A stretch of DNA of 64,000 nucleotides, taken from NCBI GenBank assembly GCA_041738505.1, contig JBGSPQ010000013.1, positions 55,102 through 119,101 of the forward strand, written 5' to 3'. Below are positions 16,631 to 25,332 of the stretch, in pieces (the first letter of the stretch is position 1; each line of letters opens with the position of its first letter). Below the pieces are notes generated by a model. The model had not been told where the DNA came from and did not search any database. It worked only from the letters and a program-made list of their open reading frames with translations. Both the position numbers and the translations under genes were made by a program. The stretch comes from JBGSPQ01 sp041738505. Lineage in GTDB: Bacteria > Patescibacteriota > Gracilibacteria > UBA1369.

Positions 16631-17605
16631 TTATTCTTCGGATAATTTCATGTCCCTCTTTTCAAGGGCTTCTTTTACCTCCGCGAGAGCTTTTTTACCA
16701 AAACCGCGCAGATTAGTCAACTTGCTTTCCGTACATTTTGAAAGTTGTTCAACCGATCCGATGCCTCCGTTGATAAGTGCGTTGAGTGTGCGGGGCGAAA
16801 AGCCGAGGATTTCTATGGGAGTGTAGGATTCCTGTGCGGGCTTGGTTTTTTCCTCTTCCATTTCTTTTTCCTGGATTTTCTTGAAATCGCTCATGAAATC
16901 TTCTTCAACAATCGCGTTTTCCTGATTGAACAGCCCGAAGTAGGACTGAAGAATGTTGGATGCGAATTTAAGCGCGTTTTCCGGGGTGATGGATCCGTCG
17001 GTCTGGATTTCCAGAGCGAGCTTGTCCAGGTTTGTCATTTGAGCCACACGAGTTGATTCCACTTCGTAGCGTACTTTTTTAACGGGTGAGAAAACGGAAT
17101 CCAGGCTAATCATGCCGGGGTCGGTGTCTTCTTTCTGGCGGATGGTGGCGGGCACATAGCCGACACCTTTTTCAATTCTGAATTCAATGTTCAGTTTCGC
17201 GCCTTTTTCCAGCGTTGTGATGTATTGTTCCGGGTTCAGAACTTCCACGTCGCTCGGACATTTGATGTCTTTTGCCAAAACGATTCCTTCTTTGGATGAG
17301 CTTAAGGTGCATACGGAAGGTTCGCTTGTCGTTTTCTTGATGCTTAAAAGTTTCAGGTTCAGTGATATATCCAGAATGCTGTCTTTTATGCCTTTGATTG
17401 TGGAATATTCATGATTCACACCTTCAATTTTTACGCCCGAAACGCAGGCGCCCGGCAATGAGGACAAAAGGATTCTTCTGAAACTGTTGCCCAGAGTGGT
17501 TCCGTAGCCCGGGGGCAGTGGGCTGACGGTAAAAATCGCGTGATTATCGGTGATTCTTTCGGTCTTAATCTTCGGAATGCCGATTTCGGCTTGAATCTGG
17601 TGCAT
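16631..17605 (-). CDS. rpoA: RNA polymerase alpha subunit
   Basis: A 324-residue alpha subunit. The N-terminal dimerisation domain carries GYGTTLGNSFRRILLSSLPG. A charged linker (KKIQEKEMEEEKTKP) leads to the C-terminal domain PIEILGFSPRTLNALINGGI...LRGFGKKALAEVKE, whose helix-hairpin-helix contacts UP elements and activators. It lies between rpsD and rplQ as in most bacteria. A short GC hairpin sits in the 60-bp gap after rpsD. Confidence 0.97.
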   Translation of the reverse strand: MHQIQAEIGIPKIKTERITDNHAIFTVSPLPPGYGTTLGNSFRRILLSSLPGACVSGVKIEGVNHEYSTIKGIKDSILDISLNLKLLSIKKTTSEPSVCTLSSSKEGIVLAKDIKCPSDVEVLNPEQYITTLEKGAKLNIEFRIEKGVGYVPATIRQKEDTDPGMISLDSVFSPVKKVRYEVESTRVAQMTNLDKLALEIQTDGSITPENALKFASNILQSYFGLFNQENAIVEEDFMSDFKKIQEKEMEEEKTKPAQESYTPIEILGFSPRTLNALINGGIGSVEQLSKCTESKLTNLRGFGKKALAEVKEALEKRDMKLSEE

Positions 17606-17665
17606 TCGTGGAATGGGTTAGGGGTTAGCTTTGTTTGAATGACCCGCTGGGCGGGCTTTGTTTTT

Positions 17666-18274
17666 TTACTTGGAGTAGAACTCTACAACCAAGTTCGTTT
17701 GTACTGCTTTTTCCAGTTCTTCCATTTCAGGTTCTCTTGTGATTTCGGCGTTCAGTTTTGCAAAGTCGGCCTTGATCCATTTGGCGGGGCCGAATTTTTG
17801 CTTTGCCAGTTCGGCAAAAAGCGCCGATGATTTTCTTCTTTCCAATACTTCCAGTTTATCTCCTGTTTTAATCTGATGAGACGGGACAGTCACTCTGTGG
17901 CCGTTAACCTTAAAAAGACCGTGGCCGACCATTTGTCTGGCCTGTGGTCTTGATTTGGAAAAACCGGCCTTAAAAACGACATTGTCCAGTCTTGTTTCCA
18001 GCAGACCAAGCAAAGCGTTACCCGTGATTTCCTTTTTGGCGGATGCTTTTTTATAATAGTTTACCATCTGCCTTTCGGTGATGCCGAACATTCTTTTTAG
18101 CTTCTGTTTTTCACGAAGCTGTTTTGAGTATTCGGAAGGTTTTGCAAAACTGCCTTTGGGGCCGTGAATGCCCGGGGCGTAGTTTTTCTTTTTAAGATTA
18201 AACTTTTCGTTACCGAAAAGATTAATTCCTTCTCTTCTGCATTGCTTGTATTTGGGACCTGTGTACTTTGACAT
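17666..18274 (-). CDS. rpsD: 30S ribosomal protein S4
   Basis: A 202-residue S4, a primary 16S-binding protein that nucleates 30S assembly. The N-terminal KYKQCRREGINLFG lacks the four-cysteine zinc knuckle of some S4s. An S4 RNA-binding domain follows (LDNVVFKAGFSKSRPQARQMV, HRVTVPSHQIKTGD). In many bacteria S4 represses the alpha operon by binding its leader; no such site was identified here. It lies between rpsK and rpoA. Confidence 0.96.
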   Translation of the reverse strand: MSKYTGPKYKQCRREGINLFGNEKFNLKKKNYAPGIHGPKGSFAKPSEYSKQLREKQKLKRMFGITERQMVNYYKKASAKKEITGNALLGLLETRLDNVVFKAGFSKSRPQARQMVGHGLFKVNGHRVTVPSHQIKTGDKLEVLERRKSSALFAELAKQKFGPAKWIKADFAKLNAEITREPEMEELEKAVQTNLVVEFYSK

Positions 18275-18285
18275 ATTAATGGTTA

Positions 18286-18762
18286 TTAAACTCGTCGTGC
18301 TTTTTTACGGCGACAGCCGTTGTGTGGTACCGCGGTTAAGTCGGTGATGGATTCAATCGTGATTCCGCCGCTTAAAAGGCCTCTCATGGACTGTTCTCTT
18401 CCGTTACCGGCTCCTTTTATAAACACCTTAACTTTTTCCACGCCGTACATCTTGGCTTTTTCCGCGACTTTTTCCGCGGACGTCTGGGCGGCGTAAGGAG
18501 TGGCTTTTTTGGGACCCTTGAATCCGTTGGCGCCGGCGCTGCTCTGGCAGAGTACTTCGCCGTTCGGATCCGTGATAGAAATAAGAGTGTTATTAAATCC
18601 CGCCTGAATATAGGCGCGACCTTCCGGAACTATTCTGCGCTTCGGTTTTTTCTTGTTTTTCTTGGGAGCGGCCGCCTCTGCGCTTTTTTCCGCTTTTTTT
18701 TCTTCTTTGGCGGGAGCGGTGGCGTCTTCTTTTTTGATTTCCGGGGTGTTATCTTCAGCCAT
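18286..18762 (-). CDS. rpsK: 30S ribosomal protein S11 with extended N-terminus
   Basis: The S11 core begins at about residue 45 (GRAYIQAGFNNTLISITD) and includes GFKGPKKATPYAAQ and the C-terminal AVPHNGCRRKKARRV. S11 lies on the 30S platform. The first 44 residues are a Lys/Ala/Glu low-complexity extension (AEDNTPEIKKEDATAPAKEE), and the 158-residue total exceeds the usual ~130. No internal ATG would give a normal-length protein, so the extension appears real. Confidence 0.95.
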   Translation of the reverse strand: MAEDNTPEIKKEDATAPAKEEKKAEKSAEAAAPKKNKKKPKRRIVPEGRAYIQAGFNNTLISITDPNGEVLCQSSAGANGFKGPKKATPYAAQTSAEKVAEKAKMYGVEKVKVFIKGAGNGREQSMRGLLSGGITIESITDLTAVPHNGCRRKKARRV

Positions 18763-18797
18763 GTTTAAGTTGAACTATGGATATATTTAATAGAGTG

Positions 18798-19172
18798 TTA
18801 CTTGGTGGCGATCTTCTTATTTGCCACCGTCTTTTTCTTTCCCTTTCTGGTGCGGGCGTTTTTCTTGGTTTTCTGTCCTCGTACGGGCAATCCTTTTCTG
18901 TGTCTGAACCCGCGATAAGTGCCGGTCTCCTGAAGTCTCTTGATATCCATCTGTACTCTTCTTCTGGCATCACCCTCCACGGTCATTTTTTCAATTTTTT
19001 CTCTTAAGATTGTGAGCTGTTGTTCGGTAAGTTTATCCACTTTGATGTTGACGTCTATGCCGGCCTCTTTAAGCAATTTTATGCTCTGACTTCTGCCGAT
19101 TCCGTATATGCTGGTTAATCCGACTTCTATTCTTTTTTCTTTGGGGAGATTGACTCCTGCAATACGTGCCAT
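18798..19172 (-). CDS. rpsM: 30S ribosomal protein S13
   Basis: A 124-residue S13 opening MARIAGVNLPKEKRIEVGLTSIYGIG with the helix-two-turn-helix and the basic GFRHRKGLPVRGQKTKKNARTRKGKKK tail that touches tRNA and the subunit bridge. It lies between rpmJ and rpsK. Confidence 0.97.
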   Translation of the reverse strand: MARIAGVNLPKEKRIEVGLTSIYGIGRSQSIKLLKEAGIDVNIKVDKLTEQQLTILREKIEKMTVEGDARRRVQMDIKRLQETGTYRGFRHRKGLPVRGQKTKKNARTRKGKKKTVANKKIATK

Positions 19173-19197
19173 TTTCCGGGTAAATTAAAAATATAAA

Positions 19198-19311
19198 TTA
19201 TCCTTGTCTTTGCTTGTGTTTTTTGGTTTTGCAGATTACTCGCACAACTCCTTTGCGGCGTATAATCTGACATTTTTCGCACATTTTTTTTACTGATGAT
19301 CTGACTTTCAT
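19198..19311 (-). CDS. rpmJ: 50S ribosomal protein L36
   Basis: A 37-residue product translated from the minus strand, opening MKVRSSVKKMCEKCQIIRRKG. It carries the L36 zinc ligands C-x2-C, a third Cys in VRVICKTK, and the usual His in KKHKQRQG. It sits between infA and rpsM, the normal place, 11 bp from infA and 25 bp before rpsM. Confidence 0.95.
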   Translation of the reverse strand: MKVRSSVKKMCEKCQIIRRKGVVRVICKTKKHKQRQG

Positions 19312-19322
19312 ATCAATGATTT

Positions 19323-19649
19323 TTAGTCGGTATTTTTTTCTTCAGCGGGCGCCTGCTCAGGGGGAGTCTCCACAGTTGCCGTGACTTCTTCCGGCTTGGT
19401 GGCCTGTCTGAAAGAATTGTTATCTTTATGTCGGAATATGATTCTTCCTTTTGAGAGGTCGTACGGAGTGAGTTCTATGGTGACTTTGTCGCCGGGGAGA
19501 ATGCGTATATGGTGAATTCTCATTCGTCCCGATATGTGAGCCATGATTTCATGGTTCTGATAGTTCTCGTCCAGGAGCTTAACACGGAACATTGTGTTTG
19601 GAAGCGATTCCATGACAACACCTTGTACTTCAATGACCTCTTTTCCCAT
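19323..19649 (-). CDS. infA: translation initiation factor IF-1, C-terminally extended
   Basis: OB-fold factor that occupies the 30S A site during initiation. The core MGKEVIEVQGVVMESLPNT...HISGRMRIHHIRILPGDKV...YDLSKGRIIFRHK is complete by residue 73. An acidic Pro/Glu/Thr-rich tail of about 35 residues follows (TVETPPEQAPAEEKNTD) that usual IF-1 (~72 aa) lacks. It is preceded by its own promoter in a 106-bp gap after map. Confidence 0.95.
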   Translation of the reverse strand: MGKEVIEVQGVVMESLPNTMFRVKLLDENYQNHEIMAHISGRMRIHHIRILPGDKVTIELTPYDLSKGRIIFRHKDNNSFRQATKPEEVTATVETPPEQAPAEEKNTD

Positions 19650-19709
19650 ATGGGTTTTTAAGCTTTTTTCTGCCCTGTTTTAGGGATTTTTTTTACAAAT
19701 AGCGTATGG

Positions 19710-19738
19710 ATTCTACATTACATTATACCTCATTGCAA
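19710..19738 (-). promoter_or_regulatory. internal promoter upstream of infA
   Basis: Minus strand TTGCAA (19738-19733), 17 bp, TAGAAT (19715-19710), plus an overlapping TATAAT inside the spacer. It would let infA, rpmJ and the alpha genes be transcribed independently of the S10-spc part. Confidence 0.55.
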
Positions 19739-19755
19739 CACTTTTTTTGCGCCCG

Positions 19756-20535
19756 TTAATGAGGGCGTTTTGTCAGTATTTCAGTACCTTTTTCGGTTAT
19801 GGCAATAGTGTGCTCCACCTGTACCGATAATGAGCGATCCACTGTCACGTATGTCCATCCGTCGCGGAGTAATTTAATACGCGGACTTCCCATGCTTATG
19901 ATAGGTTCTATTGCTATGGTCATGCCGGGTTGCAGGATGGGGCCGGGTTCGCTGTCGCGGAAGTTTGGAACAATCGGATCCTCGTGGATATTTTTGCCTA
20001 TTCCGTGTCCGGTTAAGTCATGGATTATGGAATAGCCTTTTTTTTCCACAATGTCCTGGATAACGGAACTGATGGTGCGAATCCTTACGCCCGGTCTTGC
20101 CGTTTCAATTGCTCTCTGCAATGCTTTTTCCGCGGTGTTGATCAATTTTTGCGCGTCCTCGGATATTTTTCCTATGCCGACGGTGATGGCGCTGTCGGAG
20201 TGGAAGCCCCTGTGATATACACCGCAATCTATACTAAGAATATCCCCGTTTTTTAATTGGTAGGGGCTTGGTATTCCGTGTACCACCTGTTCGTTGGTAC
20301 AGGCGCAGATGGCCGCAGGGAATCCCTGGTATCCTTTAAAGGAGGGGATTACTTTATATTGTCTCATTAAATCTTCCGCTTTATCGTTGATTTCGTCGCA
20401 TCGGACTCCCTCGCGCGAGAATTTTCCCAGTTCAAAAAGAATCTCTCCAAGTATTTTCCCACTTTCACGCATGGCGGCCATTTCATCAGAATCCTTGATG
20501 CCGATTTTAAGTCCGTCCTCCTCCCAGAATTTCAT
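19756..20535 (-). CDS. map: methionine aminopeptidase, type I
   Basis: Removes the initiator Met co-translationally. About 259 residues with the pita-bread fold. The five metal ligands lie in LSIDCGVYHRGFHSDSAI (two Asp), HDLTGHGIGKNIHE (His), IAIEPI (Glu) and VEHTIAITEKG (Glu). KGYQGFPAAICACTNEQVVHGIP shapes the substrate pocket. The first ~15 residues form a small extension. It overlaps adk by 4 bp (ATGA). Confidence 0.96.
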   Translation of the reverse strand: MKFWEEDGLKIGIKDSDEMAAMRESGKILGEILFELGKFSREGVRCDEINDKAEDLMRQYKVIPSFKGYQGFPAAICACTNEQVVHGIPSPYQLKNGDILSIDCGVYHRGFHSDSAITVGIGKISEDAQKLINTAEKALQRAIETARPGVRIRTISSVIQDIVEKKGYSIIHDLTGHGIGKNIHEDPIVPNFRDSEPGPILQPGMTIAIEPIISMGSPRIKLLRDGWTYVTVDRSLSVQVEHTIAITEKGTEILTKRPH

Positions 20536-21179
20536 TTGTTGTTGATTATTTTTTCTTCCATTATTTTGAAAAGAATTTCCCTTGCTTCCAAAATGGGTGG
20601 AGTTCCGTCCATGACTATAAGGTTTCCGGTTTTTTTAAAATGGTCAATTACGGGAACGGTTTCCGTTTTGAAGGCGTTGATTCTGGTGGTGATGCTGTCG
20701 GGTGTATCGTCGGATCTGGTGATAAGTTCACCGTCGCATTTTTCGCAGGTGTCAGCTTTGTAATCCGCCGGATAAACATGTTTGCATTTTGAACAGACTC
20801 TTCTGGTTGTAAGTCTCTTTAGAGCCATTTCTTCCGGAATGTCCACCAGGACTCCAACGTATTCGCGGTTATGTTTTTTAAACAGATCTTCCAATGAAAG
20901 CGACTGTTCCATAAAGCGGGGGACGCCGTCAATTATTATCGGCTTATCTTCATCAATATTTTTTAAAAAGTTTTCCACAATTTCCATTACCACTTCGTTT
21001 GGAACAAGGTGGCCGGCCTCTATAATGGTTTTGATTTTTTTGCCCAGTTCGGAATCCTCGTTCGAAAGTTTGCGAAGCTCCCCTCCGGTTTCAAAGTAGC
21101 TCATGTTGTACTTCTCTGCGGCGGCTTTACCCAAAGTACCTTTTCCGGATCCCTGTATCCCAAAAAGTATGATATCCAT
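20532..21179 (-). CDS. adk: adenylate kinase, zinc-LID type
   Basis: Interconverts ATP + AMP and 2 ADP. The P-loop FGIQGSGKGTLGKAAAEKY (Ile/Gln in place of the common PGAGKGTQ), the AMP site ETGGELR and DGVPRFMEQ, and a LID with four zinc cysteines (CSKCKHVYPA, TCEKC) are visible over 215 residues. It lies between secY and map, the usual spc-end arrangement, and is translationally coupled to map. Confidence 0.96.
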   Translation of the reverse strand: MDIILFGIQGSGKGTLGKAAAEKYNMSYFETGGELRKLSNEDSELGKKIKTIIEAGHLVPNEVVMEIVENFLKNIDEDKPIIIDGVPRFMEQSLSLEDLFKKHNREYVGVLVDIPEEMALKRLTTRRVCSKCKHVYPADYKADTCEKCDGELITRSDDTPDSITTRINAFKTETVPVIDHFKKTGNLIVMDGTPPILEAREILFKIMEEKIINNK

Positions 21180-21213
21180 AGTAATAGGTTGTTAATTTAT
21201 TGCACCCGCGCTT

Positions 21214-22509
21214 TTAGTACAGCTTGTTGTAGTCGTGCATGACCAGCTGGGCGTTGATCTGGCGGAATAGTTCCAATACGACTCCCACAACGATAATCAG
21301 TCCGGCTCCGGTAATAAGAGATGGGACGCTTCCCATCGCCATGACGGCGAACAAGATTGAAAGCAGCATCGGGGAAATGGCAATGAAGGCGATAAACAAA
21401 CCACCAAAAAGGTTGAGTCTGTTTGAAACTTTTTGCAGATAATCGGCGGTTTCTTTTCCGGGTCTGATTCCGGGTATGTAGCCGCCTCTTTTCTGAATGT
21501 TTTCGGCAACCTGTTCCGGATTGAAAGTGATTGAAACGTAGAAGAAGGTGAAAGCGATAACAAGCAGAAAGTAAAGTACCAGGTAAAGCCAGCCGTCCTG
21601 ATTAAGCTGAGTGGCAAAGAAAGAACCTATGGCCTGCAGTGTTTCGTTGGCGGAATTCTGAAAGAAAGAACTTAAAAGTCCGGGAAAGCTGATTACGGAT
21701 ACCGCGAAGATGATCGGGATCATTCCGGCCTGATTTACTCTGATGGGCAGGGAGGATTGAACGCCCCGACCGCGTACGCCGCGGCCCGCATATGTGATGG
21801 GTATGTTTCTGCTTCCTTCGGCCACAAGTATTACAAGGACCGTCAGTACAAGTGTAACGAGTATCATGATAACAAGAGGAATGACTCTTTCGGATTGTTG
21901 CTGTGTCAGCGCCAGGGATTGTCCGATTACGCCGGGGATTCCGGCGATGATTCCCGCGAAGATTAATACGGAGACACCGTTGCCAAGTCCTTTTTCGGTG
22001 ATAAGTTCACCCATATACATAAGGAGTATGGAACCGGTGGTGATGGTGATCATTATCGGGATGATTACCGAAGGGATGCCGATATTTTCGACAATCGGAA
22101 CGGGGGACTGCGAGTTTAAAATGGCGATCATTCCATAGGATTGCAGAAAAGCGATTGGCACAGTGAGCCATCTTGTATATTGGTTGATTTTTTTGCGTCC
22201 CGATTCGCCCTCTTTGGAAAGATTTTCCAGACTGGGTACGATTACGGTGAGCAGCTGCATGATGATGGACGCGTTGATGTACGGAGAAAGGCCCATCAGG
22301 ATGATTGAGAAGTTTTCGGCGCTGCCTCCGGTGAGCATGGAAAACATTCCCAATAACTGGTTCTGTGAAAATATCAGTTTAAGGGATTCGGTGTTGGCGC
22401 CGGGAATTGAAATCTGCGCCAGAACTCTGAAAAAAAGTACTACGAATATCGTGAAAAGAATTTTGTTCCTTAGATCTTTGGAATTCCAGATTTGAATAAG
22501 GTATTTCAT
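21214..22509 (-). CDS. secY: protein translocase subunit SecY
   Basis: Channel of the Sec translocon, 431 residues with ten hydrophobic helices. The plug/TM2 region ISIPGANTESL...LGMFSMLTGGSAENFSIILMGLSPYINASIIMQLL and the cytosolic loops with the basic VQSSLPIRVNQAGMIPIIFA and NIQKRGGYIPGIRPG are standard. It lies between rplO and adk. Confidence 0.97.
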   Translation of the reverse strand: MKYLIQIWNSKDLRNKILFTIFVVLFFRVLAQISIPGANTESLKLIFSQNQLLGMFSMLTGGSAENFSIILMGLSPYINASIIMQLLTVIVPSLENLSKEGESGRKKINQYTRWLTVPIAFLQSYGMIAILNSQSPVPIVENIGIPSVIIPIMITITTGSILLMYMGELITEKGLGNGVSVLIFAGIIAGIPGVIGQSLALTQQQSERVIPLVIMILVTLVLTVLVILVAEGSRNIPITYAGRGVRGRGVQSSLPIRVNQAGMIPIIFAVSVISFPGLLSSFFQNSANETLQAIGSFFATQLNQDGWLYLVLYFLLVIAFTFFYVSITFNPEQVAENIQKRGGYIPGIRPGKETADYLQKVSNRLNLFGGLFIAFIAISPMLLSILFAVMAMGSVPSLITGAGLIIVVGVVLELFRQINAQLVMHDYNKLY

Positions 22510-22527
22510 TTACTTTTATTTTAATTG

Positions 22528-22992
22528 TTATTCCGGCTTGGAAACATGAAGAGTGGTGACCTGTCCTTTGGCTTTTTCGATTTTTTCTTTTGCCGAAGCG
22601 GAACTAAGGTCTACCTTCACAATCAGCTTTTTGGTAATTTCACCGTCACCCAGAAGTTTGACCGGACGGATCTTGCTGGAGATAAGTTTCTTTTCGAAAA
22701 GTTTCACAATATCTATTTCCTCGTTTTCTTCAAAAATGGAAAGACTGCCAACGTTTACAACCTGATAGCTGATGCGATTGACGTTTTTGAATCCTTTAAG
22801 TTTCGGCATTTTTCTGATAAGAGGGGTCTGTCCTCCTTCAAATCCGGGTTTAACCCCGCCGCCGGTTCTTGAGTTTTGCCCGTTCATTCCTCTTCCCGCG
22901 TATGTTCCTTTGCCGGAAGCGTTGCCGCGTCCCACTCTTTTTGATTTATAGCGGGCTCCTTTGTTGCTTTTTAAATCCAGAAGTTTAGACAT
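22528..22992 (-). CDS. rplO: 50S ribosomal protein L15
   Basis: A 154-residue L15 with SKRVGRGNASGKGTYAGRGMNGQ and FEGGQTPLIRKMPKLKGFKN, the Gly/Arg-rich N-terminal arm that threads 23S rRNA. It directly follows rpsE, 24 bp apart, where rpmD (L30) sits in most bacteria. L30 is absent here, a known trait of CPR bacteria. Confidence 0.97.
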   Translation of the reverse strand: MSKLLDLKSNKGARYKSKRVGRGNASGKGTYAGRGMNGQNSRTGGGVKPGFEGGQTPLIRKMPKLKGFKNVNRISYQVVNVGSLSIFEENEEIDIVKLFEKKLISSKIRPVKLLGDGEITKKLIVKVDLSSASAKEKIEKAKGQVTTLHVSKPE

Positions 22993-23016
22993 TGTTTCAG
23001 ATAGTTATGATGGAAA

Positions 23017-23682
23017 TTATTCGGCTTTCTTGTCCTGTTTGGCGGGAGCGGTTTTTTCCGCGGACACCTCTTTTTTGATTTCTTTGTTTTGTGCCGGAGC
23101 GGCGGTTTTTTCGGGTGCTTTTACTGCTTTTGCCTCCTGTTCCGCCTGTCTGGCGGCTCTTGCTTTTTCATCGTCGGCTTTCTTTTTTGCGGCAGCGGCT
23201 TCCTGTTTTTTTGCAATCCAAGGAATCTCTTTTAGCTGTCCCAGTGCGATCATGGCCGCCTGGCTGTTGGTTACGCGATTGTTGTTTCCCAGACATTTTG
23301 CCAGTATGTCTTTAATTCCTGCAAGTTCACAGATTTTTCTAAGCGGTCCTCCGGCGATGATTCCCGTTCCGGGACAGGCCGGCATGATAAGCATTTTCGC
23401 GCTCTTGAATTTAACCTGAACGCGGTGGGGGATTGTCTGTTCCACCATTGGAACTTTGACCATCGTTTTTTTAGCCTGGGAAATCGCTTTCTGGATTGCT
23501 CCGGTAACTTCGGTTGATTTGCCGATGCCCACGCCCACTTTGCCTTTCTTGTTGCCGATGGCGACGGTGGCTCTGAATCGGAGTCTTCGTCCTCCTTTAA
23601 CCACGCGGGTTACACGGTCAATCTGTATTACCTCTTCTTCAAATTCTTTGGCTTCTCTCATTGGGGCTTTTCCTTTTTTCAT
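23017..23682 (-). CDS. rpsE: 30S ribosomal protein S5 with charged C-terminal tail
   Basis: S5 core FEEEVIQIDRVTRVVKGGRRLRFRATVAIGNKKGKVGVGIGK with the C-terminal MPACPGTGIIAGGPLRKICELAGI. Proofreading and mRNA-entry functions are known for S5. After about residue 165 a Lys/Ala/Glu-rich tail of 55 residues (AAAKKKADDEKARAARQAEQ) extends it to 221 residues versus the usual ~165. Confidence 0.96.
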   Translation of the reverse strand: MKKGKAPMREAKEFEEEVIQIDRVTRVVKGGRRLRFRATVAIGNKKGKVGVGIGKSTEVTGAIQKAISQAKKTMVKVPMVEQTIPHRVQVKFKSAKMLIMPACPGTGIIAGGPLRKICELAGIKDILAKCLGNNNRVTNSQAAMIALGQLKEIPWIAKKQEAAAAKKKADDEKARAARQAEQEAKAVKAPEKTAAPAQNKEIKKEVSAEKTAPAKQDKKAE

Positions 23683-23715
23683 GCTTAGACTTATTATTAG
23701 TGATTTTATTTATGA

Positions 23716-24066
23716 TTAAAATTGAAGTCCGCCTTCACGAGCGCCGTCGGCAATGGCTTTGACGCGTCCGTGATACTTGTGACCGTTCCTGTCAAAAACC
23801 ACCTTGGTGATCTTTTTTTCTTTGGCAAGTTCGGCAAGCTTGAGTCCCAGCTTTTTTGCGCTTTCGCTTTTTTTCTCTTTGCCGTTGTCTTTAATATCGG
23901 AGACGCTGACAAGAGTTAAACCTTTATCGTCATCAATAAGTTGGACGAAATGGTTTTTAATGCTTCGGGAGACAGCAAGACGCGGTCGTTCGGCGGTGCC
24001 CTTTACTATGGCTCTGATTCGCACATGGCGTCTTTGTCGGTCCACTAATTTTTTTAGAGTTTTCAT
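23716..24066 (-). CDS. rplR: 50S ribosomal protein L18
   Basis: A 116-residue L18, the 5S rRNA binder, with RRHVRIRAIVKGTAERPRLAV, NHFVQLIDD and the C-terminal FDRNGHKYHGRVKAIADGAREGGLQF. It lies between rplF and rpsE. Confidence 0.97.
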   Translation of the reverse strand: MKTLKKLVDRQRRHVRIRAIVKGTAERPRLAVSRSIKNHFVQLIDDDKGLTLVSVSDIKDNGKEKKSESAKKLGLKLAELAKEKKITKVVFDRNGHKYHGRVKAIADGAREGGLQF

Positions 24067-24081
24067 GATTGAATTTAATTA

Positions 24082-24639
24082 TTAACCTTTATCTTTGGCC
24101 GCCGCTTTTCCGGCTTTGCGTGTTACAACCTCGTTTTCATAGCGGATTCCTTTTCCCTTATACGGCTCCGGTTTTCTGTAGGATCTGATTTTTGCGGCGA
24201 CTTCGCCAACCATCTGTTTGTTGACTCCGGATATTACAATGATGTTCTTTTTTTCCGAATCCACAGCGACTGTAATTCCTTCCGGCGGTTCAAATTCAAC
24301 GGGATGGGAAAATCCCAGATTCAGCACGGCTTTTCTTCCCTGGATATTGACGCGGTAACCTACTCCCTGTATTTCCAGACGTTTTTCGAAACCTTTGGTA
24401 ACGCCTTCTATCATGTTGGCGATGATGGTTCTACTCAGTCCGTGCAGGCTTTTGTGCTGGCGCTGTTCGGTAGGTCTTTTGCAGACCACTGTTCCGTCGG
24501 CAATCTCAACAATAATGTCTTTATGTATGGGAAAGCTGATTTCACCCTTGGGTCCTTTGACCTGAATAAGGTTGCCGTCGCGTTTTTCAACTGTGACGCC
24601 GTTTGGTACTGTGATTGGTAGTTTTCCGATTCGTGACAC
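24082..24639 (-). CDS. rplF: 50S ribosomal protein L6
   Basis: A 185-residue L6 with two repeated alpha/beta domains: SRIGKLPITVPNGVTVEKRDG at the start and the C-terminal EVAAKIRSYRKPEPYKGKGIRYENEVV, which contacts the sarcin-ricin loop. The gene spacing of 15-21 bp is typical of the spc operon. Confidence 0.97.
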   Translation of the reverse strand: MSRIGKLPITVPNGVTVEKRDGNLIQVKGPKGEISFPIHKDIIVEIADGTVVCKRPTEQRQHKSLHGLSRTIIANMIEGVTKGFEKRLEIQGVGYRVNIQGRKAVLNLGFSHPVEFEPPEGITVAVDSEKKNIIVISGVNKQMVGEVAAKIRSYRKPEPYKGKGIRYENEVVTRKAGKAAAKDKG

Positions 24640-24660
24640 GGTATAATTAGTTATTGATAA

Positions 24661-25044
24661 TTAGGATATTTCGCAGATAAGTTCTCCTCCAAGATTTTGT
24701 TCCTTGGCTTTTTCCCCGCTCATGATGCCTTTAGGTGTTGATACAATCGCGACTCCCATTCCGCCGTTGATTTTCTTCATAGCCATGGCTTTTAAGTAAA
24801 TTCTCTGGCCGGGTTTGCTTACTCTCTTAAGGTTGACTCTGCCCAGGGAGGGATTCAGGCTTACCTCAATTTCCTGAAATTTGTTGTTGGTGACTTTCTT
24901 AAAATCCTCAATGAAGTTGCGTTGTTTCATGACTTCCAGCACGTCCATTTTGGTTCCGGAGTAGGGAATGGTTACCGTATCTTTGCGGCTCATATATCCG
25001 TTCCTTATTCTGGTTAACAAGTCTGCGATAGGATCTGTGTACAT
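24661..25044 (-). CDS. rpsH: 30S ribosomal protein S8
   Basis: A 127-residue S8 opening MYTDPIADLLTRIRNGYM and closing GGMGVAIVSTPKGIMSGEKAKEQNLGGELICEI. It binds the central domain of 16S rRNA and in E. coli represses spc at the rplE start; no matching leader was identified. Confidence 0.97.
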   Translation of the reverse strand: MYTDPIADLLTRIRNGYMSRKDTVTIPYSGTKMDVLEVMKQRNFIEDFKKVTNNKFQEIEVSLNPSLGRVNLKRVSKPGQRIYLKAMAMKKINGGMGVAIVSTPKGIMSGEKAKEQNLGGELICEIS

Positions 25045-25094
25045 AATGGTTTATTTATCTAAGTGATTTTATTGTTTTTTGAGGGATGATGGGT

Positions 25095-25319
25095 TTACCA
25101 CGAGGATTTCTTTACTCCCATGATTTTTCCCGATCTGGCCAGTTCTCTAAAACATATTCTGCACATTTCAAATTTTCTCATGTAGCCTCTGTTTCGTCCG
25201 CACAGCTTACAGCGATTGTAAACCTTGGTGGGATGATGGGGTTTTTTGCCCGCAGCCAGCGATTTTAAAAGGTTTTCTTTCCTTCTCTCCGTTTTGACTA
25301 TTAATGATTTTTTGGCCAT
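25095..25319 (-). CDS. rpsN: 30S ribosomal protein S14, zinc-binding form
   Basis: A 74-residue S14 with the zinc knuckle CKLCGRN...MCRIC (C-x2-C-x12-C-x2-C) and the family end ELARSGKIMGVKKSSW. The ATG at 25319 (MAKKSLIVKT) is chosen; an upstream in-frame start would overlap the end of rplE by 26 bp and add no conserved residues. Confidence 0.95.
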   Translation of the reverse strand: MAKKSLIVKTERRKENLLKSLAAGKKPHHPTKVYNRCKLCGRNRGYMRKFEMCRICFRELARSGKIMGVKKSSW

Positions 25320-25332
25320 TGCTGATAAGAGT

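Noticed and set aside
17606..17665. Terminator between rpsD and rpoA
   Set aside because: CCCGC/GCGGG has its T-run on the non-transcribed side; genes on both sides are in one operon.
19741..19775. CGCCC/GGGCG hairpin at the end of map
   Set aside because: On the transcribed minus strand the stem is followed by A's, not T's, so it is not an intrinsic terminator for this operon.
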